From Edaphochlamys debaryana (lineage: Eukaryota > Chlorophyta > Chlorophyceae > Chlamydomonadales), in assembly GCA_016858145.1 (NCBI GenBank), contig JAEHOE010000188.1:62001-126000 (forward strand): a stretch of DNA of 64,000 nt. The letters run 5' to 3'. Made by a program: the position numbers and the translations under genes. Positions 22,293-31,954 of this stretch are shown here, piece after piece. The notes below the pieces were generated by a model. The model saw only the letters and a list, made by a program, of their open reading frames with translations. It had not been told where the DNA came from and did no database searches. Every line of letters begins with the position of its first letter. Position 1 is the first letter of the stretch.

Positions 22293-25200
22293 ATGGCGCT
22301 CCGCAACGCCGCATCGTTCCTAGGGCAGCGCCTGGTTGGGGCAGCGGAGCTGGGGATCAGCGCTGCCAAGTCCGCTGGCGCTGAGACCCTGACCAAGTAG
22401 GACTGGGCAGCTCTACTCCCGTTCATGCCTTAGCAGACCAAAGGCTTACGCGAGCTTCTTTTCAACACGTGCAGCGCGTTCGTCACGGACGGTGTGCGCC
22501 ATGCCTCCAATCAGGCTGGTGAGTGCCGGAATGTCGCTGGCCTTGAGGCTGAATGCGCTCATGGCACATGGCGAGAGCCGTTTGCGTTGCGGGAGGCCGG
22601 CCGAAGCGTGCTGAGGAGTCCGTGTCGGCGATTGTGCTTGAGCGTGACCTTCCGAGCGCATTCTGAGCCGTCATGCTCTCGTCATATGCAGTCAAGCAGC
22701 GCATCAGGGCCATTAAGAACATTGGTAAAATCACCAAGGCCATGAAGATGGTGGCTGCCTCGAAGATGAAGAACGCTCAGACGGCTGTGGAGCAGTCCCG
22801 TGGCATTGTCAACCCCTTCGTGCGCCTGTTCGGCGACTTCCCGGGTGCGCGGCTGAGATGGGGGTGTGCATGCCATCCGGTGCACGCGCACGCGGCACGC
22901 TGACATCCGTGTTCCGCCGTCACAGGCATTGAGGGCAAGCCGGGTGTGATGCTGGCGGTGACGTCGGACAGGGGTCTGTGCGGAGGCCTCAACTCCAACA
23001 TCACCAAGTACACCCGCCAGGTCCTGCGGATGGACCCGGCCACCAGTGAGTGCTGAGCTATGGCGACGCGGGCATGAGGGGGCCCTGCTGTTGCTAACCA
23101 CCGATGCCCTTGGCTGCTCGCAGCGGAGTCGGGGGCCACCAAGCTCATGGCCATCGGTGACAAGGGGCGAGCCCAGCTGATGCGTGCCGAGGGCCGCCTC
23201 TTCACGGAGACGTTCGCGGACACGTACAAGGTCCGCGTGACCTTCGCCCAGGTGCGGAGCATTGGAGGGCACGGCCGCTGCTGCTGCGGGGTCGAGCGGG
23301 TCTGCGACTGAGCATCTGTAACGTCCCGCCGGGACCCCCGAAACTGACGACACAGGCGTCGCTGATCGCGGAGGAGCTGCTGAAGCAGAACCCCGAGGTG
23401 GTGCGGGTCCTGTTCAACAAGTTCCGCTCCGCCATCTCGTTCAAGCCCACGCTGGCCACCGTGCTCAACCCCGAGGTGGGGCCGGGGCCGGATGCTACAG
23501 CCCAGGGATCCTGGAACGGGTATCAAGGGAAGGAGGGATAGAGGGTTTGTTTGGGTTTGCGTGGGCTTGGCGAGCATGGGCGTGGGGTTTATGCTCTCCT
23601 CAGGCCAGGGAAGGCCCCCGCATCGGACGGTCCCCTCCTCATGGCCGGCGCGGAACAACTTCAGCAGCAGTCTCCCCTCACTGCACGCTTGCTCCGGAGG
23701 GTGGATAGCGGCCGAGGCGGAGCGCAGCCGCTGCGCAGACAACAGCGCAGAGCAGCTGCGGGGAGCGGAATGCGCGAGGGCGCGCATGCTGAGCCCTAGA
23801 CGTCAGACCGGAAAGTGGAGGCTGGGGCCTGGGGCCTGGGCTACGCCCAGAGGGGGTGCCACGGAGCAGGCGGTGCTGGGCGCTCAGCCGCTTGGAGGAG
23901 GCCGGCGCTCGGCGGCAGCAGTACCGGCGCAGCCCGTGGAGACAGCGCTGGCGAATAAGCGGTTTTGCCATGGCGGCGGGGTGCGTCTCGCTTGCCCCGC
24001 GGCCCCCCGTCACGTGCGTGGCTGGGGGGCAGCATCCGCCTGGGCCCCGACCCCAGGAACCTGGCGATCGCCAGCTGGCAGATCGGGGCAGCGAGGTCCT
24101 CTTGGTCCCCACGGATCCATGCCGTCCTTGGGCCCAGTGGGGGCAGCGCGCCCTCGCATGGAGGCCTGGGCGGGCGCGAGGAGGGCAACTGGCTGCCGCC
24201 TACGAGGCTCAGCACAGCACGGATCGCTCCCTGGCCAAGAAGGCTGGCGTTGGGTGCTCTGCGCGTGGCGCGTTTGCGGAGGCAGCGCGGGCCACAGGGA
24301 TGGACCGAACGCCGCCGCCCGGGGGCCACAGCAGGGGCTGACATGGGTCGGCGGCGGCGGGCCCAGTCAGGCCCAGCGGCCGGCCCCCTCCGAGCCCACG
24401 ACGCGGCTCGCTGTGGGCGAGGCAGCCCCGCAGCCACAGCACCCGGACGCGTGAGCCTCCGACGCGCTGGCCGGGCAGGGCCCAGGCCCCGGGCTTGGCT
24501 GGGCCCAAAGCGGGGCCCGGGGCTTGCCAGGCGGCGGTGTCCAAGGGGCCGAGAAGGGCAGGCCGCCTCGGCCTTACCTCAGCTCCTGTGGCCAGGGGCC
24601 GAGGGGCGCCCCGCTGGTCGGCGTGGGCAGGCCGACCAAAGCATGGCCGTTTGGGCGCCCCACGCCTCAGCCGCCTGCGCTCAGCAAGCAGCCAGCCAAG
24701 GCGGGGAGCTGCTGCTCCGGCGAGGCAGCCGCTGCGGCGGGGTCCATACAGCCTCGCGGTGTCCTCCATGGCCCCGAGCGGCCGTGACAGAACCCCCAGC
24801 GCCCACGCACCCTGCGCACCCGCATTCGAACCGCCATTCGAACCGCCCTGACCCTTCACCCTGCCCCTCCCCGCGCCCCTGCGCCCCTCCTCCCTCCGTC
24901 CCCCTTCAGGCCCTGGAGAAGCAGCTGGCTGAGCCCACGGGCAACCGCCTGGACGCGTACGAGATCGAGGCCACGCACGAGCGCTCGGACGTGCTGCGCG
25001 ACCTGGCGGAGTTCCAGCTGGCGGCGGTGAGGGGGAGGGCAGGAGCTGAGGGTGGCGACTGGGGTCGTGTACAGTGCGCGTGCTGGGGCGCTCGGGTGCA
25101 TTCAGAACCGCAAGGAGTGGGGGCAGGTCGCTCTTGTGACCAGGGCAGGCGCGCCCCCAACCCCTGTGTCCCACCTCCCTCCCCACCTTTCGTCCGCCCC

Positions 25201-25655
25201 TCCCTCCCCCAGACCCTGTACAACGCCATGCTGGAGAACAACTGCTCCGAGCACGCCTCCCGCATGTCCGCCATGGAGAACTCCACCAAGTCCGCCGGCG
25301 AGATGCTGGGCAAGCTCACGCTCGAGTACAACCGGTGCGTGTGGGCGCGCTTGCGTGCGTGTTAGGGAGATGGGGGGAGAAGGGCGAGGGGAGGGCGGGG
25401 AAGGGGCTGGATGCCGGTGGTGCGGCGGCCAATGGGAGTGAGCGCAGTGGTGGGCGGTCAGACGCCGACTTGCAGTGCACGAGTGAGGCGATAGACGGCG
25501 CGGGCCCGCATAGCAGGCGCTCCCCCCCTCCCCTGTTCACCCCCTTGCCGTCCCCCCCCCCTCACCCCCCTCCGCCCCGCAGCAAGCGCCAGGCCACCAT
25601 CACCACGGAGCTCATTGAGATCATTGCCGGTGCCTCGGCGCTCATGGACTCGTAA
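22293..25655 (+). CDS. ATP3: Mitochondrial F1F0 ATP synthase gamma subunit (9 exons)
   Basis: It is the central rotor shaft of F1, coupling proton flow to ATP synthesis in the mitochondrial matrix. Exons: 22293-22396, 22475-22518, 22692-22844, 22926-23045, 23124-23251, 23356-23475, 24910-25026, 25213-25334, 25583-25655; the sum is 981 nt, 326 residues, normal for the family. Residues 1-45 ([20 protein letters not shown]) look like a mitochondrial targeting peptide. The N-terminal rotor helix follows ([20 protein letters not shown]), with DRGLCGGLN at 115-123 and the C-terminal helix [20 protein letters not shown] ending MDS. The regulatory Cys insert of chloroplast gamma is absent, which supports the mitochondrial form. 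The 44-nt second exon ([15 protein letters not shown]) was placed by phase and a GTGAGT donor. Intron 6 is unusually long (1.43 kb). The start at 22293 is preferred over an in-frame ATG at 22149. Confidence 0.95.
23476..24909 (+). other. Outsized intron 6 of ATP3
   Basis: Other introns of this gene are 78-556 bases; this one is 1,434. From about 23650 to 24800 it differs from the C/T-rich flanks: it is G/C-balanced, rich in GGGCCC-like words, and open in frames on both strands. That is compatible with an inserted, now non-coding, element, but I found no terminal repeats or protein homology. The open frames are read as shadows. Confidence 0.4.
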
Positions 25656-25662
25656 GCGGACG

Positions 25663-25745
25663 GTCCTGTCCGGGTCCTGTCCCGGTCCGGTCGTCGTCCG
25701 GTCCTGGTCCGGTCGGGTCCTGGTCGGGGTGCGTCCGGGCGCACG
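25663..25745. repeat. GGTCCTG/CCGGTC short tandem repeat after the ATP3 stop
   Basis: Degenerate repeats of GTCCGG/GGTCCTG begin about 8 bases beyond the TAA in the likely 3' UTR. Non-coding simple sequence. Confidence 0.55.
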
Positions 25746-27199
25746 GAGGGGCTCGGCGGCAGGCGGGCAGTGGGCGCAGCGGCGCAGTGTTGCGCGAGGG
25801 GCGCGGGCCGTCGCGGCTGCGGGTGTCGAGCGTAGTCGCCGTGCAAGGCCGGCCGGCACACGCGGTCGGGCAAGCCGGTGGGGTGAGGCGGGGCGCTAGC
25901 TACCGCCCTTCCCAACGCCCTCGTGCGTGGCTGTGGGTCTGCTGTTATGAGAGCGGCCCCCTGGTGGCGAGCTCGGGTCGGGGTCCGCCTTCACCGGCGT
26001 ATGGCTGTGCAGGTCCCGACCGGCGTTGGCTGGGGCTGCGCAGCGCAAGGCTTATCGGGGAGGGACTCGGGATATCGGGCGGGTGTTGGGCGGGGCTTTA
26101 GCGGGCTAGCGGAGGCTGCATAGAGCGGTCGCGTTATCGTGTGTCAGGCAGGCAGTTGGGTGCTGACGGCATAGGCTGGTCTCGAGGCAGTAGGGGGATG
26201 CACAACCACAACTCCTCCATCCTGTAACGTGTTGACCGCCCAGCTTGTGAGCCCTTGCACTCCACCAGCTGGTCCCTAGCTAGGAAGTGCAGGCTCCACG
26301 CCTCCACCTCCTTCGCCACAAGCGACTATCTGTCCATCTGATCCCAGCGCAGCCTGGCAACCCGGAATCTCGACTCATCCCCTCCTTGGTGGTTCAAATG
26401 GAGAGGATCGGGCGCAGGCGCACAGGCCGAAAGGCACCGGAGAGCGGCAGTCAGTGCCGGCGTGCCGTTGGTGCCATGCGCGTGTCGAAGCCCAACCGGA
26501 GGCCGGAGCCCGCACCACCGCCTCTGTGACCACGCTTTCACGCTCGTAGCGCCAAGGTGCCATTGAAGGCTCCAGGGGCAGAGGTGGAAGCGCCGACTCG
26601 GCCCTCGGCTGCCTTGCGGCCCGGCTGGCCTCGCCGTGGCGCCCGCGGCCCGGAGAGGGGTTCGGCACGTCAAAGGGTGTCACGGCCCCGCGGCCTGACG
26701 CCGGCCACCCGAAGGCGCTCCGCAACTCCATGCGGGACTCAACTAACACGTCTGCTCCCTCCCAATAAAATGTATGAGTCGCGAGGACTTCGACATTGCC
26801 CTGTAAGATGTCTGTATGCGATGCGGCCGACGCGCACTCCATGTGATGATGTATCTAAAGCCATATTTAGGTTGCCCGGGTCGCGCGGGGCTCAGTTGGG
26901 TCGCACCAAGAACTGACTGACTCGGCGGGAAGTGGGACTGAAGCACCAGCGGTAGCAATACTCTAGCTTGGTATCGCGTTCTCGCCGACTCTGTTCTGCT
27001 GAATACTAACGGGCTAAACGCACTATAACCGGGCATGGCGCGTTTCATGTGTATTGGGTGTGGCGAAGTACAGTGTGCGGTCAGCGGTCCACACAGACGT
27101 CCACACAGCGCGTATCTAGTTATCCCTTAGCTGCACGAAAGCCTAGTCTCTAGTCTGGTCATACTTACTCGCCTGCTGCTGTGGGGCGGCCTGCTGGTC
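25746..27199. other. Intergenic region ATP3 to esterase gene
   Basis: No exon supported. TGTAA at 26223-26227 could end ATP3 transcripts (3' UTR of about 570 bases). Short open frames on both strands around 26300-26900 lack splice-consistent context or family resemblance. Confidence 0.45.
26223..26227 (+). terminator. Candidate TGTAA poly(A) motif for ATP3
   Basis: TGTAA is found about 570 bases downstream of the ATP3 stop, the first clear match on this strand that I noticed. Confidence 0.35.
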
Positions 27200-30100
27200 A
27201 TGCGTGACTACCGCGGCCGCCCTAGCAAGCTGCGGATAGCGTGGAGCACATGGCTGGTGGTGCTGGTATACAGCTGCTGTCCAGCGACGCCCCGCGGGCA
27301 GTGCCCGGCCGGATTGCCCTCGAATGCCGAAATGCTATCGGCCACGGCGCACCCAGGCCCAAACCCCACCGTCGATGACATAGAGTCGTGCAAGGTGGAA
27401 GCGGGAACGAGACAGCTGTTGCGGGGTTTCAACATCTCCGCCCGGATTGCGGCATCTGGTGGCACCTTGGTGTATATTGGTCTCGAGTGGCCGCGCTTGG
27501 AGGGCGACCGCTTGCCCGCGTTCTACGTTCGCATCCTGGGGCCAACGGGGATACGACGACTTCGCACGGTGTACTGCGGGGCAGAGAGGGCCGCGGTCGT
27601 CGCCAATCTGCACGATATACCGGTAAGCGCGGTGTTGTCGCAACTGGCGCGGCCAGCTGGGGGACAAAGTGAGGGTTGGGGCATGCGTACCCGGGTGGGG
27701 GAGGGAGGGGAGGCACGCCCGGGCGGCGGCCTTGTGCGCACCCCTGCACGCCCTGTTGCCTCGCAGATACACGCTTCCTGTGGTCCACGCTCCCTTCAAA
27801 CTGCCCCCCTCACCTCATCCCCGCCACAGCACGCAGCGGGGGTTCAGGGCGCCCACCTGATTCAGGTGGCCCTGGAGGGCCGCAGCTTCTCCTTCTGCAG
27901 CCTGCAGACCAGCTGTGGCGTGACAGCGCCCCAAGACACGTCCTTGTTCGCATTGGGGCCTTGGTGAGCGAGCGAGCGGGCCTGAGTGCGGGCTTCCCGA
28001 AGATTCATTCACTAATTTGACGAAGTACCGGTAAATCGGCAATAAGCTCAACCATGCCCCTGCCCCGCCCGTCTGCAGGCTCGGATACCTGGTGGTGACG
28101 TCCGGCCCTCAAGGAGTCATCCTTCAGTGGTCTGAAGACGCCAGCCCCTTTACGGCGGCGCTCGCAGCGGCCACACCGCAGCAGATACCCATACGCGAGT
28201 CGTACACGCTGTGTCCTGCCTACGGGCCGATGAAGGGCCGCTGGGTCTTCAATCAGTGGCCGGCGCCTGAGGCACAGGATCTCGCCGTACTGTGCTTGAA
28301 CTACGCCACCGATCCCGCCACCAAGCAGCGCGAGTGCGCGCTCAACCAGCCCAACAAGATGTACAATCTGCCGTACAGGAAGACCTCTCTCAGGTGTGGC
28401 TTCCCGCGGCGCAGCCCGCACCAACCCACATCAACCAACGTTGACCCACATCAATGCTCATCGACCCAAATGGCAAGGATTAACCCCCTTACACCCGGCC
28501 GTGCAGGTGGCTGCCCGACGGCTGCCGGCCGCCGCCCCCCGCCACGCTAGTGGAGCGGAAGCCGTGCATGCGCAAGTGGCTAGCTAATGGGAAGAAGGTG
28601 GGGGCAAGGTCAGGGCAAGGGGCCGGCGCTGGTGGGTGGACCAGTCTGCCCAATCCATGTTTGCTATGATGTGCTTGATCCCATGCTTGATCCCATGCCC
28701 CACATACCCACACTGACACCTCCTGCCTTGTTCCCGTTCCCGCCTTCCCGTCGCCCTGAACAAAAGGTCTGCACGCTTGGAGGTGGGGCTGGGCCCCGGT
28801 ATGGCTTTGGTGCCCAGCGGGTTGGGACGAGCCGAGGCCTGCGGACCGCACCGCAAAGCCGTGCTTGTGGTTTCATGCCCGCGCAGACTCCCACCTCCGG
28901 TATCTTTCACGTGCACTCAAGTACTGGTGAGCCCGAGGATCCGCCCCCATGAGTCCACCACCTGCATGCGCTTGGAGGAGCCGTGCCCGTGTGTTCCTCC
29001 GCCTGCCGCTTGTCCCGCCATCCGCATGCGCGCGGCGTGTGCTGACGCTCCCCCTCGGGCCCCACCCGTATGGTTCTGTAACGGCGCAGGTCTGAAAGCG
29101 ACGTTGGGGCGGAGTTCCCGGCCTACGGCCTGGACCCGCTCGACAACCTGAAGCACGAGGACCTGCACATGGAGCAGGTGGGTGCTGCTGTGCACGTACG
29201 GCACGGCACCGTATGGCACGGTAGTACGGACAGGGTCCTCGAGCACGAGGATCTGTGCATGGGGGGCTGCCAACTGGATACTGTTGGGCTGCTTCGCAGC
29301 AACGCTTTGGCACGGCACGTACGGCCCGCTTGTCAGGGGGCATGCATGGCTCAAATGATACCAGTTGGCGCGTGTCACGTGCAGGTGTCGTACTATGTGG
29401 AGCTCTGGGGCACACTCCCGGTGGGTGGAGGCACACATGCGTGGCTTGTGGGATGGCACACGTCTTTCCCAAGGACGGGGTGTGCGTTGCGGCGTGTCAT
29501 GGCTGTGGCGCTGGCTGTGGTTGCCCTGGGGTGCTGCTGCTCATGCCTATTGCTCGCCTGCTCTCACCTGCCCACCTGCTGTGGCCCATGCAGGCCGAGC
29601 AGATACAGGGCAAGCTCGCGCAGTGCAGCGTGGTCTTCACAAGTAGGGCGGGCCAGCGGGAGCGGGCTGCTGCCTTAAAGCCTGTTGTATGCCCCGCCTT
29701 CTTCTCCCTCCGCGCTCCACCCTTTGCTCCGTCTGTCCACACCCCTGGCCAACCGCGCCGTGCTCTTACCGTTGCTCTTACCCTTGCTCTCGCTTCGTTC
29801 CCTCGCGCAGGCTTTGGCTCGTGGCAGATGGCCCTGAACGCGTCCATTAGTAATTACGTGGAGCAGTTGGCGGCGTACACCCAGGTCCTGGCCCGCCTGG
29901 CCCAGACGGGGGTGCACGTGGTGTGGGTGGGCATCCCGGCGCACGGCTTCAACGTCGCGCGCACCAAGCCGGGGTGTACGGATCTACGGCTGGCGCCGGT
30001 GGTGGCAACGTACGACAGATTGGCATGTAAGTGGAGTGCTGAGTGCCTCAGTCGCTTGCTCCACCCCACCGGTTACGGCACTGCTCTGCGGCCTAACTCG

Positions 30101-30506
30101 CCCCTTGAGGAGGGAGCCTGGTGCGCTTGAGACCCCACTTGTTGAACGAGTCCGCGCACTTCTCACTCCATCCGGCGAGGTAGCGGCTCCCTACGTACGG
30201 CGCTGCCACTGCTCTATCTACGACCTGCCATGCCTGCAGCGCCGCTCCTTGATCGAACCCGATTCGCGCAAACCGTACACGCCGTTCCGACGAGACCCTT
30301 GGCCCGCTCACACAGACGAGATGGTCCACAAGTACCGCATCCCGTTTATCGACTGGTGGGAGCCCACGGTCAGCCTGCTGGAGGCCTCCCAGGATTCGGC
30401 CCACTTCTCCTGGAACTCGCCTCCCGGTGGGCTGCTGCTCGACAAGGTGGTGCAGAGCCTGTGCGCCCACACGGACGCCCACGCCAGCCGGTACCTGCGG
30501 ATATAG
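27200..30506 (+). CDS. Secreted SGNH/PC-esterase-like protein (11 exons, one 16-nt microexon)
   Basis: Probably a carbohydrate O-acyl esterase or acyltransferase of the GDSL/SGNH clan (TBL/NXPE-like PC-esterase layout), acting in the secretory pathway or wall. Exons: 27200-27622, 27830-27963, 28079-28393, 28507-28597, 28767-28782, 28887-28926, 29090-29177, 29385-29420, 29594-29642, 29811-30026, 30184-30506; 1,731 nt, 576 residues. A basic N-region precedes a hydrophobic anchor (WSTWLVVLVYSC). The N-half has paired Cys and a beta-rich look. Block I is NGKKVCTLGDSHLRYL, with nucleophile S328 in GDSH, created by joining exons 4, 5 and 6. A TSFGSWQMALN block follows. The C-terminus has FIDWWEPTVSLLE and D540-S-A-H543, the expected DxxH catalytic pair. 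The microexon acceptor (CAAAAG) is weak; without it the motif is lost. The exact substrate cannot be read from sequence. Confidence 0.8.
28767..28782 (+). other. 16-nt microexon encoding VCTLG of the catalytic block
   Basis: Joining the phase-0 donor after AAGAAG (28597), these 16 bases, and the phase-1 acceptor before 28887 gives an uninterrupted GKKVCTLGDSHLRYL. Direct splicing of exon 4 to exon 6 would break the frame. Donor G|GTGGGG; acceptor AAAAG|GTC. Confidence 0.7.
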
Positions 30507-31022
30507 GGCTTTCAGGGGGCGTGAAGCTAGGTACTCGTGCATTGAGGTGGGGTCTTGAGTGGAGCGGAGCGTGGGACCGGCCCCCGGGCTGGGTGACGTA
30601 CGAGGTACCGTACCATTGCTTGGGGCGCTGGTTGTTTGGGTGTGCGGGAGCGAGTCGGGGACGGGGGTCGGCCAGCAGGGTACTTGCCAGGCAGAACTTG
30701 GTTGGGCGCACTGGTAAGTCAGAAGCCTTCGCAACGCTATGTGGTCAAGCACATGAATGAACGAACACACGTAGCCCATGTGTGTAGGTAGCATGCCAAA
30801 TGGGGCATGGCGAGCTTACATGTGACCGGGATTCGGGCGAGAGTTGGGCATTCATTCCAGACTTGCATTCTGGTGGTCTTCCGCGGGCGTGTGGCACCGC
30901 TGACCCCAATCTGATAATGCGCCTGGCCAGGGTTGCCAATCCTGTGCGCGGCAGAAGGCAGGGGCTGGAAAACTCATCGCACGCTGGAAGTAAAACGGTA
31001 TCCAGCTCGAGGGAGGGGGGAG

Positions 31023-31105
31023 TTGACGTGTGAGCAAGACCTGACGTGTGTGTGGGTGTGTGTGTGGGGGGGGGGGCGTCTGACGTGTGAGCAAGACCTG
31101 ACGAC
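31023..31105. repeat. Duplicated GACGTGTGAGCAAGACCTGA flanking a (GT)n/G-run microsatellite
   Basis: The same word occurs at about 31024 and 31082, separated by GTGTGTG...GGGGGGG. Simple-sequence expansion between two copies of a short direct repeat. Confidence 0.65.
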
Positions 31106-31250
31106 GGCGGCGGCATTGGGGTACTGGTGCTGACGTACAGCTGGGCGCGGGGGGGGGGCGGTGAATGCAGCTTCGGGCCCTGAATGCAAGTGATGGCTCC
31201 TGGATGTGCGGCGATGCATGCGCCTCTGCACCCCCTTTTGTGCATCCGAA

Positions 31251-31255
31251 TGTAA
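31251..31255 (+). terminator. Candidate TGTAA poly(A) motif for the esterase gene
   Basis: TGTAA followed by an A-run, about 745 bases beyond the stop at 30506. Confidence 0.4.
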
Positions 31256-31371
31256 AAAACAAATGCGGCTGTGCGGTGTGAGCGGGCATGTCGGTGAGGA
31301 ACCCCGCAGGGAGGGGGACCAGTCCGCCTCCGCGTTCTCCCATTAACGGTACTTGGGTAGCTTGGGTCGGC

Positions 31372-31376
31372 TTACA
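31372..31376 (-). terminator. Candidate TGTAA poly(A) motif for the Hsp70 gene
   Basis: TGTAA on the minus strand about 580 bases beyond the Hsp70 stop. Confidence 0.35.
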
Positions 31377-31954
31377 GCTGGGCAGTCGGACGCCGGGCTT
31401 ACTTCATTGTTGGGTCACTTGGAGCGGTTCACGCTTGCCGTCTTGCACGCCCCGACCATTGCTTGATGTCTTCTACCCCCGACCATGCCCGGAAGGAACT
31501 GAACGTCGCACACGTGGCGCTCCTTGCCCTGCTCGAGTACACCGTTCCTGCCTGCCCCCGGCTGCAAAGTGGCCTGGTCATCCGCCTACGATACACTCGC
31601 CGTACCATACAGCAGCCAGCGGCCCGATCCCTGGCCCGTTCCCCGGCCCTAGCAAGCGACGCCTCAACGCCTGGAACACCCGCTGCCTATCTGTCCACGT
31701 TGCACCCCACAACCGTCCGCGGCCGCAGCCTTCCGACCGGGCCTCCATCCACCCCACCCTTTGGTCTATCAGCCCTGCAAAGAAGCGCTCGGCAGCGCAC
31801 GACCTGCGTGAACCATACGCCATACACCACAACGTAAAATCCGCACCCTCAGCATCCGCCCTGGCCCTAGCGGGGCGTGTGGGGGTGCACGCGCGGCGTC
31901 TGCGGCCTTCCGACCAGGGCCGCCATCCCACCCCAACCTTGGCGGCCTGCGTGC

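Larger units (their letters stand above)
30507..31954. other. Intergenic region between convergent esterase and Hsp70 genes
   Basis: No exon supported. It contains TGTAA at 31251-31255 (+) and at 31372-31376 (minus), which would give each gene a 3' UTR of 600-750 bases. A duplicated 22-mer flanks a GT/G microsatellite at 31023-31105 (separate entry). Confidence 0.5.

Noticed and set aside
23965..25186. Long open frames in ATP3 intron 6 (466 codons on +, 325 on -)
   Set aside because: They overlap true ATP3 exons in the wrong frame and have only compositional, low-complexity content.
28598..28631. Extending esterase exon 4 to a GTGGGT donor at 28632, splicing directly to 28887
   Set aside because: It keeps the frame but gives GAGA-DSH instead of GDSH and inserts a low-complexity GARSGQGAGA stretch. 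The microexon solution restores the family motif.
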